Of a stretch of DNA of 45,367 bases, positions 1 through 6,218 are shown piece after piece. A program made the position numbers and the translations under genes. The DNA lies in contig JACQPQ010000044.1 in the NCBI GenBank assembly GCA_016207405.1, positions 1-45,367 on the forward strand, written 5' to 3'. Each line of letters opens with the position of its first letter. Position 1 is the first letter of the stretch. The notes beneath the pieces are model-generated. The model did not search any database and was not told where the DNA came from. It saw only the letters and a program-made list of their open reading frames with translations. This DNA is from Gammaproteobacteria bacterium (lineage in GTDB: Bacteria; Pseudomonadota; Gammaproteobacteria; JACQPQ01).

Positions 1-77
1 GATAAGGGGTAAGGGGTAAGGGATAAGGGGTAAGGGTTAAGGGATAAGGGGTAAGGGATAAGGGGTAAGGGATAAGG
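1..77. repeat. Heptanucleotide tandem array, 11 units
   Basis: Eleven uninterrupted 7-bp units fit the pattern GNTAAGG (GATAAGG and GGTAAGG alternate irregularly, with one GTTAAGG). The array is cut by the window edge, so its true length is unknown. Its G-rich strand reads rightward straight into the palindrome at 79-109. The same order of array then palindrome recurs near 4.65, 8.1, 12.1, 24.55 and 38.8 kb. Confidence 0.9.
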
Positions 78-78
78 G

Positions 79-109
79 TGTAGCGAGCGTTTTTTGCGAG
101 CGGTCCACC
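79..109. repeat. Palindromic (REP-like) element, shortened copy
   Basis: The segment contains GCGAGCG, a T-run, then GCGAGCGGTCCACC. This matches the right part of the GTAGGGTGGAC palindrome found intact at 4658-4695, 12062-12103, 24513-24554 and 38758-38799. The left GGGTGGACAAA part is missing here, so this copy cannot form the full stem. Confidence 0.7.
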
Positions 110-116
110 AGTAGTA

Positions 117-138
117 AGAGAGCCCCGAAGGGCTCTCT
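117..138 (-). terminator. Stem-loop after the sigma-54-like gene
   Basis: A perfect 9-bp stem (AGAGAGCCC / GGGCTCTCT) lies just past the stop codon of the minus-strand gene. On that strand the loop is UUCG closed by C-G, a very stable tetraloop. There is no clear U-run after it, so it may act as a weak terminator or a 3' end protector. Confidence 0.5.
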
Positions 139-143
139 TTCGG

Positions 144-902
144 TTAATCAGCGACCGTTTCAGAAACTGAAATCTTTCTCCTTTTCCAGTGGTCGCCAAT
201 TTTTGCTTCCGCCCTATACTTTGCCATGACTCGCCGCTTTACGGCCACGGCAAAGTGTTGATTGAATAACGACACCAACTGAGTGTCGCTGAACGGTTTT
301 TGAGGATCCTCTCCTGCAACCGTTTCCTTCAACCAACACTGAATAGTTTCTGAGTGCACGCGCCGTTGGGTAAAAAACCCAGACAACTTGTACTTCACAC
401 CATTTACTACCATGGTGTGTTTGTCAGTTGTGCACCGCGAAACCAAAGAGTAATCCTCTTCAATTGCGGTTGCGCATGCTTTTTTTGTACAGGGCTTAAG
501 CGGTTTGCCCTCTAAAAAAAACTCCTCGTTTTTCTCAACGAGGAACGTAGCGATTTTTTTTAAAATTTCACTACGTTTTTTAAGCAAAGACCCCATAGGG
601 GACATTCGTCTCCCTTTTCCTTTAGTAGGGGTGTAATCAAGATACTCCAGAAAGGTATCCGATTTTTCCTGCACAGTGGTTGGAGCGCCTTTTACTATTT
701 GGCACTCCAGATCCCCTGCCAAAGGTCTTTGGGGTGACTTAATTTTGAAGGTTGGCACCGCCGTGCCAACCCCTTTCTTTTGAACCAACTGAGCTAACAG
801 CTCTTCTCCAGTTAGTTCATTAATCTTTGCCACCATCGCCATGAACCCTGGTGGCAGAGTCATTTTAGCCTGAAGTTGGCACGATATACTGAGTTTCAGC
901 AT
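144..902 (-). CDS. Miniature sigma-54 (RpoN)-like protein
   Basis: The 252-residue protein resembles RNA polymerase sigma-54 but is about half the usual length (near 480). Residues 2-42 resemble the N-terminal activator-interacting region I (QLQAKMTLPP followed by leucine-rich helix). Residues 65-72 (DLECQIVK) recall the end of the core-binding domain, most of which is absent. Residues about 106-240 match the C-terminal DNA-binding part: KKIATFLVEKNEEFFLEG, a helix-turn-helix around 140-160 with SLVSR, a PFSDTQLVSLF segment, and an RpoN box at 222-230 reading KRRVMAKYR where the family has ARRTVAKYR. I place the start at the ATG at 902 because GGAGGGGGAGGA lies just upstream; a GTG nine codons earlier overlaps that site. 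The family call rests on motif recognition. It could be a degraded rpoN or a dedicated regulator that occupies -24/-12 promoters; whether it binds core polymerase is unknown. Confidence 0.72.
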   Translation of the reverse strand: MLKLSISCQLQAKMTLPPGFMAMVAKINELTGEELLAQLVQKKGVGTAVPTFKIKSPQRPLAGDLECQIVKGAPTTVQEKSDTFLEYLDYTPTKGKGRRMSPMGSLLKKRSEILKKIATFLVEKNEEFFLEGKPLKPCTKKACATAIEEDYSLVSRCTTDKHTMVVNGVKYKLSGFFTQRRVHSETIQCWLKETVAGEDPQKPFSDTQLVSLFNQHFAVAVKRRVMAKYRAEAKIGDHWKRRKISVSETVAD

Positions 903-1254
903 ATCCTCCCCCTCCTTTTTACAGTGCACAGCTCGCAGACGCTGTGCTAGATTGGATATGCAGCTTTATCCTGCGAAGGGTGAAGTGGCTCACGCGATGC
1001 CACCCGTGTTACTCAGCACCCTGATAAAACACTTTAAAGAATCGGATACCGGAAGCGAGAAAGCATGTCTCTCACGCCTCGAGTATCGAGTCTTAGGACG
1101 AGATAGGGTAGCATGTGTTTAGAGTGATTTGTGTAATGTTTTGTAACCGTTCACCACCCCTCCAAAGGCATTCCTTTCTTGTCCCCTCCCGCATTGGCGA
1201 ACGTTATTCCCTAAATCACCTCTCCCGTAAGCGGTTGGCTCCAGAACTGGAGGA
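903..1254. other. Gene-free stretch; structured leader upstream of the sigma-54-like gene
   Basis: No coding region is convincing here. A perfect 7-bp hairpin (GCACAGC 926-932 / GCTGTGC 941-947) lies just 5' of the ribosome-binding site of the minus-strand sigma-54-like gene. Other short inverted repeats occur around 1060-1120. A partial CACCTCTCCCG motif near 1217 belongs to the palindrome family that frames the next gene. I could not match the stretch to a known RNA class. Confidence 0.45.
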
Positions 1255-1310
1255 CTAATTACCTCTCCCGCTGGCGGGAGAGGTCGCCGCGAAGCGGCGG
1301 GTGAGGGTGG
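1255..1310. repeat. Left inverted repeat of the DUF559 cassette
   Basis: This 56-nt unit holds two hairpins, ACCTCTCCCGC/GCGGGAGAGGT and CGCCGC/GCGGCG, followed by GGGTGAGGGTGG. Its near-identical partner lies in reverse orientation at 1661-1717. The second stem differs between copies by a compensatory change (C-G here, A-T there), so pairing is kept while sequence drifts. Confidence 0.85.
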
Positions 1311-1321
1311 ATTAAAAAAAC

Positions 1322-1660
1322 ATGCCAAAGGTACATCCATTCATTCCTTTAGCAAAGGCATTGCGTAAGCACCAAACTGATGCAGAAAAGTTGCTTTGGA
1401 TGATGTTGCGCAATCGACAGTTAAATCATGCTAAATTTAAACGACAGTATGCGATAGGAAATTATATTGTTGACTTCATTTGTATTGAAAAGAAGTTAGT
1501 TATAGAGATAGACGGGGGACAGCACATAGAGCAACAACCCTATGATGAGGTTCGTACAACCCACCTCAATAAGCAGGGGTTTCATGTTTTACGATTTTGG
1601 AATAATGAAGTCTTGTTAATGGTCGAAGCGGTGTTAGAGCAGATCAGAAAACATTTATAA
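1322..1660 (+). CDS. DUF559 family PD-(D/E)XK endonuclease-like protein
   Basis: This 112-residue protein has the DUF559 pattern related to very-short-patch-repair endonucleases. The core motif is visible: FKRQYAIGNYIVDF with D51, then LVIEIDGGQH with E62 and D64, and the family ending VLRFWNNEVL. The length is usual for the family. It starts 11 bp inside one inverted palindromic repeat and ends directly against the other, so gene and repeats look like one unit. Base composition is more AT-rich than argJ next door, hinting at transfer. The biological role of DUF559 proteins is not settled, and nuclease activity is inferred from the fold. No obvious ribosome-binding site precedes the ATG. Confidence 0.85.
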   Translation: MPKVHPFIPLAKALRKHQTDAEKLLWMMLRNRQLNHAKFKRQYAIGNYIVDFICIEKKLVIEIDGGQHIEQQPYDEVRTTHLNKQGFHVLRFWNNEVLLMVEAVLEQIRKHL

Positions 1661-1717
1661 CCACCCTCACCCGACGCTAACGCGTCGACCTCTCCCGCCA
1701 GCGGGAGAGGTAATTAG
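1661..1717. repeat. Right inverted repeat of the DUF559 cassette
   Basis: This is the reverse complement of 1255-1310 with a one-base loop difference. Its small stem reads CGACGC/GCGTCG. The outer TAATTAG and the CCACCCTCACCC end adjoining the gene are preserved in both copies. Confidence 0.85.
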
Positions 1718-1774
1718 ACCACGCTAAGTGAGAGAGATGATTAGTCCAGTTCACAAACCTATATTGATAATCCC

Positions 1775-2992
1775 ATGACTTCCCTATCAAGAGACTTCCC
1801 ACTTCATACGGTAAACGGTATTCGTTTAGGCGCTACAAAAGCCCATCTTCGTTATTCTAACCGTTTAGATCTGGTTGTCATCGAAATTGCAGAAGGCGCA
1901 AATACAGCAGCCCTTTTTACGCAAAATGCTTTTTGTGCAGCACCGGTTGTAGTAGCAAAACGCCATTTACAGCAAGCAAGCCCCCGTTATCTATTAATCA
2001 ATACCGGATTTGCGAACGCGGGTTTGGGGCAACGAGGGATCCAAGACACCCAACTCTGCTGTGAGGCGCTCGCTAAACTGGCCCATGTTTCCACCCATTC
2101 TATATTGCCATTTTCTACAGGAGTGATTGGAGAATATTTGCCGGTGGATAAAATCCTCAAAGGATTGCCCGATGCACTTTCGGATTTAAACGAAGCACAT
2201 TGGCAAAAAGGAGCTCAAGGCATCCTCACCACCGATACCCATCCCAAGGGCGCATGCGTCCAATTTCAATACGAAAACAAATGGACCACCCTAACCGGTA
2301 TTGCAAAAGGCTCTGGCATGATCTGCCCTAATCTTGCGACCCTACTGGTTTTTTTAGCCACTGATCTTCCGATTCGTCCCACCATTTTGAATGACTGCCT
2401 TCAAGAAGCCGCTCGTGAGTCTTTCAATGCCATTACCATCGATGGAGACACTTCAACCAATGATGCCTGTGTGCTTATTGCAACCGGCCAATTACAAGTG
2501 GACGCGCTTCAAAAATTTGACGATAAGGGAACTCTTTTGTTTCGAACAGAGTTAAAAAAAATCTGCCGCTCATTGGCTGAACAATTGGTTCAAGATGGTG
2601 AAGGGGCAACTAAATTTATTCGGATCCGGATCACTCACGGCGCGCATATCGAAGAGTGTAGACAAGTGGCTTACCGCATTGCACACTCGCCCTTGGTTAA
2701 AACTGCTTTTTTTGCGAGCGACCCAAATTGGGGCCGAATCCTTGCAGCAATCGGGGCAAGCGGACTCCCTGCATTTGATATTTCCCGAGTTCATGTTTGG
2801 CTCAATCACCTTAAAATTGTGGAAGGAGGCGCCCGGTCGAGTGCATATCAGGAAGCCCAAGGCCGTGAAGTCATGCAGAACAAGGCAATTGAAATACGAG
2901 TTGCGTTAGGGCGCGGGAACGCCGAACATACCGTGCTGACTTCTGATCTCTCAGAGGAGTATATTAAAATCAATGGGGCGTATAGGAGTTAA
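1775..2992 (+). CDS. argJ: Glutamate N-acetyltransferase / amino-acid acetyltransferase ArgJ
   Basis: ArgJ moves the acetyl group from N-acetylornithine to glutamate in the recycling arginine pathway, and some members also make N-acetylglutamate from acetyl-CoA. The 405-residue length is normal. The self-cleavage site is visible: KGSGMI at 178-183 and the ATL triplet at 188-190, where T189 becomes the new N-terminal nucleophile. DGDTSTNDA and SDPNWGRI further along are typical. No strong ribosome-binding site precedes the ATG. No other arginine genes are present. The downstream thiO gene begins 22 bp after the stop, so the two may be co-transcribed. Confidence 0.95.
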   Translation: MTSLSRDFPLHTVNGIRLGATKAHLRYSNRLDLVVIEIAEGANTAALFTQNAFCAAPVVVAKRHLQQASPRYLLINTGFANAGLGQRGIQDTQLCCEALAKLAHVSTHSILPFSTGVIGEYLPVDKILKGLPDALSDLNEAHWQKGAQGILTTDTHPKGACVQFQYENKWTTLTGIAKGSGMICPNLATLLVFLATDLPIRPTILNDCLQEAARESFNAITIDGDTSTNDACVLIATGQLQVDALQKFDDKGTLLFRTELKKICRSLAEQLVQDGEGATKFIRIRITHGAHIEECRQVAYRIAHSPLVKTAFFASDPNWGRILAAIGASGLPAFDISRVHVWLNHLKIVEGGARSSAYQEAQGREVMQNKAIEIRVALGRGNAEHTVLTSDLSEEYIKINGAYRS

Positions 2993-3014
2993 GGGGGAAG
3001 GGAAAAGAGAGAAA

Positions 3015-4076
3015 ATGTCTATGAACACTGATGTGATTATTATCGGGGGCGGGATTATGGGTTTGATGACCGCCTTATTGTGTGCTGAAAAAAACTTAAC
3101 GGTTACAGTGTTAGATAAAGGGGAACTTGGTCGCGAATCGTCTGGTGCAGCAGGCGGCATTTTATCTGCCTTACATCCCTGGCGCGCAAAGCCCATCATT
3201 AACCAGCTGGTCGAAGACAGTAAACTCCCTTATCAGTCCTTAATAGAAAGGTTAGAAGCCGAAACTGAAATTAAAATAGGGTACCGAAAAAGCGGCTTGC
3301 TCATCTTAGATCCAGAAGCAGAGAAACAAGAGGCCATAGATTGGGCGATACAACATAAGTATCCCTTCGAACTGCTGACTCCTCAAAATCTTGAGAATCA
3401 GTTCTCCCCTCATTTCCGCTCTTTTCAGGAAGGCTTATGGTTCCCCGACGTGTTTTTGCTGAACCCCCCCCGTCTCTTAAAAGCACTTACGCTCACCTTG
3501 CAAAAAAAACCACACGTTACCCTCTCACCCCATGAAGCCGTCTGTGACTTCATCGTAAAAGATAATCGGTGTTTGGGCGTTAAAACAATAAAAAGAAAAG
3601 TTATGGGCGGGCAGGTTATTGTCACAGCAGGAGCATGGAGTCATTTATTACTATCTACCCTAGGGATTACTCTAGCGATTCAACCGATTCGTGGGCAAAT
3701 TCTATCCTTCTCTCCCCTCCCTGAAACCTTTCAGCCTATTGTGCTCTTTAAAAATCACTATCTCCTATCTCAAATGGAAGGACGCATATTGGCCGGCAGC
3801 ACGGTAGAAGATGTTGGCTTTTCAAAAGAAGTCACAGAAGAAGCTCACACAACCTTAAAAACATTTGCGCTAAATCTATGGCCACCTTTGAAAGAGGTTA
3901 ACGTTCTTCATCATTGGGCGGGCCTTAGACCCGGGACGCCGGATGGGGTTCCCTTCATTGACAGAGTAGCCCCTTTCGACAATATATGGATAAATTCAGG
4001 ACACTTTAGAAATGGAATTGCCCAGGCACCGGCATCATGTCAATGGCTGCTCGATAAGATGCACCATGAAATTTAA
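3015..4076 (+). CDS. thiO: Glycine oxidase ThiO-like FAD-dependent amine oxidase
   Basis: The protein is a DAO-family flavoenzyme that most resembles glycine oxidase ThiO, which makes iminoglycine for the thiazole part of thiamine. An N-terminal Rossmann motif (IIGGGIMGL) binds FAD. GRESSGAAGGILSALHPW and the C-terminal WAGLRPGTPDGVPFID plus SGHFRNGIAQAPAS follow the ThiO pattern closely. I start at the ATG at 3015; a longer frame reaches back into argJ, and an ATG at 3021 is also possible. No thiamine genes are nearby, so another D-amino-acid or glycine substrate cannot be excluded. It overlaps nudF by 11 bp. Confidence 0.83.
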   Translation: MSMNTDVIIIGGGIMGLMTALLCAEKNLTVTVLDKGELGRESSGAAGGILSALHPWRAKPIINQLVEDSKLPYQSLIERLEAETEIKIGYRKSGLLILDPEAEKQEAIDWAIQHKYPFELLTPQNLENQFSPHFRSFQEGLWFPDVFLLNPPRLLKALTLTLQKKPHVTLSPHEAVCDFIVKDNRCLGVKTIKRKVMGGQVIVTAGAWSHLLLSTLGITLAIQPIRGQILSFSPLPETFQPIVLFKNHYLLSQMEGRILAGSTVEDVGFSKEVTEEAHTTLKTFALNLWPPLKEVNVLHHWAGLRPGTPDGVPFIDRVAPFDNIWINSGHFRNGIAQAPASCQWLLDKMHHEI

Positions 4077-4653
4077 AATTGTCAGTCGAACCATAAACTA
4101 TCAGGGCTTTTTTGCACTTCATACTGTGGAATTCCAGTATGAGCGTTTTTGTGGCGAGATAAGCCCTACCGTTAAACGAGAAATTTTTGAACGGGGGAAT
4201 AGTGTTGCCGTTTTACCTTACGATCCTAAAACAGACCAGGTGGTACTCATCGAACAATTTCGAGTTGCTGCAATTAAAAACCCCCAAGGTCCCTGGCTGC
4301 TGGAACTACCCGCTGGCATTTTAGAAGAAGGCGAATCTCCCGAAGACGTTGCAAGAAGAGAAGCCAAAGAAGAAACAGACTGCTTGCTTGGCCCCCTCAC
4401 TTTAATCGCTCGCTATTTTACAAGCCCAGGAGGGACTTCTGAGCAAACTTGGATATATGCCGCAACCGTGGATACATCGTCTCTGGTTCCTGGCATCCAC
4501 GGCCTCGTGGAAGAATCCGAAGACATCCGCGTTCATCTTTTTAAAAGTAGAACGGCATTTAAACTGCTTGAGGCGGGAACTCTTGCGAGTAGCGCCGTTA
4601 TTATCGCGTTACAATGGCTTCGTAGGAATAAGAAAGGGATAAGGGATAAGTAA
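4066..4653 (+). CDS. nudF: ADP-ribose pyrophosphatase (Nudix hydrolase)
   Basis: This Nudix enzyme most likely hydrolyses ADP-ribose to AMP and ribose-5-phosphate, as NudF does. The Nudix box is clear: GILEEGESPEDVARREAKEE. The position that is normally glycine after the EE pair is D (EETD), an unusual change at a loop residue. Upstream QFRVAA and GPWLLELPAG match the ADPRase subgroup. The ATG at 4066 overlaps the thiO stop, indicating coupling. The final residues KKGIRDK are encoded by a heptamer repeat that also supplies the stop codon, so the original C-terminus may have been replaced. The nudF-cpdA-parE order is conserved in gammaproteobacteria. Confidence 0.9.
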   Translation: MKFKIVSRTINYQGFFALHTVEFQYERFCGEISPTVKREIFERGNSVAVLPYDPKTDQVVLIEQFRVAAIKNPQGPWLLELPAGILEEGESPEDVARREAKEETDCLLGPLTLIARYFTSPGGTSEQTWIYAATVDTSSLVPGIHGLVEESEDIRVHLFKSRTAFKLLEAGTLASSAVIIALQWLRRNKKGIRDK

Positions 4654-4695
4654 GAATTGTAGGGTGGACAAAGCGAGCGTAGCGAGCGGTCCACC
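4636..4695. repeat. Composite repeat: heptamer array plus palindrome
   Basis: A short array (GGGATAA GGGATAA G) overlaps the end of nudF and is followed at 4658 by the palindrome TGTAGGGTGGACAAAGCGAG ending GCGAGCGGTCCACC. GGTGGAC pairs with GTCCACC. The G-rich array lies 5' of the GTAGGG side, the same polarity as the other sites. Confidence 0.85.
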
Positions 4696-4712
4696 GATTC
4701 GTAAGGGCTAAA

Positions 4713-5498
4713 GTGAAAACCATTATTCAAATTTCAGACACACATCTCTTCGGAGAAAAAATGGGGACGCTGCTGGGAATGAATACTTATGCTTCTTGTG
4801 AAGCCGTGCTGGATTTAGTTTATCAAACCTATCCCTCTCCTGACTTGATTGTGATCACAGGCGACATAGTTCAAGAACCGCATGCTGAAGCCTATAAAAA
4901 CCTGGACGCGCTGTTCCAAAAATTTTCTTGCCCCATTGTGGTTTTATTTGGAAACCACGACGATCCAGCGCTTTTTCTTGAAAAGCCTCATCCCAAACTG
5001 CAAGCGGTAAAATCCATCCAGGTAGGAACATGGCAAATTCTTTTACTCCACTCTCGCAAGGCCGGCGCGGTTTACGGCCACTTAACAAATTCCGAATTGC
5101 AATTCTTACGGAATAGCTTGGCACAGTCGAAGTTTTCTCCTACTTTAGTTGCCCTGCATCACCCTCCTTTTTCGATTGGATGTTCCTGGTTAGATAATCT
5201 TCGCTTGAGCCATGAAGAATCTTTTAAAGACATTCTAAAGGCTCATACACAGGTTAAAGCCGTCCTCTGTGGCCATATCCACCAAGCTGTGGATATTTTA
5301 TACCATCATGTTCGTTTGTTATCTTGCCCTTCCACCTGTATTCAATTTAACCCTCACTCGGATTCGTTTAAATTAGATCTGGCGCATGCTCCCGGATTTC
5401 GTTGGTTTCATTTATACTCAGAGGGCACTTTTGAAACTGGGGTTCAAAGGCTTAAGAATTTTCACTATCATGTGGATGAGCATGCGACGGGGTATTAG
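4713..5498 (+). CDS. cpdA: 3',5'-cyclic-AMP phosphodiesterase CpdA (Icc)
   Basis: A calcineurin-like metallophosphoesterase of 261 residues, the usual CpdA length. The metal-binding motifs appear in order: QISDTHLF near the N-terminus, TGDIVQE, FGNHDD, ALHHPPF and CGHIHQ. SCPSTCIQF and PGFRW near the end are typical of CpdA rather than other family members. CpdA degrades cAMP and so lowers CRP activity. The start is a GTG at 4713 preceded by AAGGG. It lies just after a composite repeat and, apart from the inserted toxin-antitoxin pair, keeps the conserved neighbourhood with nudF and parE. Confidence 0.92.
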   Translation: MKTIIQISDTHLFGEKMGTLLGMNTYASCEAVLDLVYQTYPSPDLIVITGDIVQEPHAEAYKNLDALFQKFSCPIVVLFGNHDDPALFLEKPHPKLQAVKSIQVGTWQILLLHSRKAGAVYGHLTNSELQFLRNSLAQSKFSPTLVALHHPPFSIGCSWLDNLRLSHEESFKDILKAHTQVKAVLCGHIHQAVDILYHHVRLLSCPSTCIQFNPHSDSFKLDLAHAPGFRWFHLYSEGTFETGVQRLKNFHYHVDEHATGY

Positions 5499-5527
5499 GG
5501 AAGTACGGAATAAAAATATAAAACCCT

Positions 5528-5836
5528 ATGTTAAATAAAAGTCATTCTTCTTTAAGTCCAATCATCGAAGCAAATCGTGAGGTTATTTTGGAATTGGCTA
5601 AAAAACATGGTGCCCATCATGTTAGAGTATATGGTTCAATGGCAAAAAATGAGGAAACTGAAAATAGTGACCTTGACTTAATAGTTGAATTTGATGACGA
5701 CCGCACTTTATTTGACTGGATCGATTTGACGTGCGAACTAGAAGATCGGATAAAAAAGAAGGTTGACATCACAACAGATCAAACCATTCACTGGTATATT
5801 AGAGACAAGGTAATAAAAGAGGCTATCCCTTTATGA
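5528..5836 (+). CDS. mntA: MntA-type nucleotidyltransferase antitoxin
   Basis: A small 102-residue minimal nucleotidyltransferase with the active-site motif YGSMAKNEETENSDLDLIVE: the GS pair and the DLD metal-binding aspartates are present, and a third acidic residue lies in VDITT. In studied MntA/HepT systems this protein adds AMP to a tyrosine of the HEPN toxin and silences it. It overlaps hepT by 4 bp (ATGA), the usual coupling. Codons are more AT-rich than cpdA or parE, and the pair sits where E. coli has yqiA, so it is probably acquired. Confidence 0.88.
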   Translation: MLNKSHSSLSPIIEANREVILELAKKHGAHHVRVYGSMAKNEETENSDLDLIVEFDDDRTLFDWIDLTCELEDRIKKKVDITTDQTIHWYIRDKVIKEAIPL

Positions 5837-6177
5837 GCAAGGATGCAAAACTCTATCTTATTCATATCTTAGAAAGCCTAGAGAAAATAAACGAATATAC
5901 GAAGCATGGGAAACCCTGTTTCTTAAAAAACATAATGGCTCAAGATGCTGTTTATAGAAATTTTGAAATTATAGGTGAAGCAACAAAAAGATTACCGGAA
6001 AATATCAAAGCTTTGGATAATAGTATCCCTTGGAAACACATGGCAAAGTTTAGAGACTTCATCATACATCAATATGATGGCGTTGATCCCACTAAAGTCT
6101 GGAAGACGATAAAAGAAAACCTACCTGGATTAGATCATTCTATACAAAACTTGCTAAACCAATTAGAACAGACGTAG
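5833..6177 (+). CDS. hepT: HepT-type HEPN toxin (DUF86)
   Basis: This 114-residue HEPN protein carries the RX4HxY motif as RDFIIHQY, the RNase active site and AMPylation tyrosine in the studied HepT toxins. NFEIIGEATKRLP is the typical DUF86 helix. It is translationally coupled to mntA. The stop codon TAG lies inside a degenerate GTAGGGC palindrome fragment that continues to about 6205. It probably cleaves RNA or tRNA when not neutralised; the target is not visible from sequence. Confidence 0.88.
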   Translation: MSKDAKLYLIHILESLEKINEYTKHGKPCFLKNIMAQDAVYRNFEIIGEATKRLPENIKALDNSIPWKHMAKFRDFIIHQYDGVDPTKVWKTIKENLPGLDHSIQNLLNQLEQT

Positions 6178-6218
6178 GGCAGAATAGCGTTCGCTTTGCG
6201 CCTCATTAACTTACTTCC

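Noticed and set aside
1..77. Possible CRISPR array or linear-chromosome telomere
   Set aside because: Units are 7 bp and contiguous without spacers, and the same kind of array occurs at interior sites, so neither CRISPR nor a chromosome end fits.
930..1120. Possible 6S RNA or RNase P RNA gene
   Set aside because: I could not find the conserved core sequences of these RNAs; only short hairpins are visible.
1119..1340. Minus-strand open frame of 73 codons
   Set aside because: It is read through the palindromic repeats before the DUF559 gene, has low-complexity proline-rich sequence and no ribosome-binding site.
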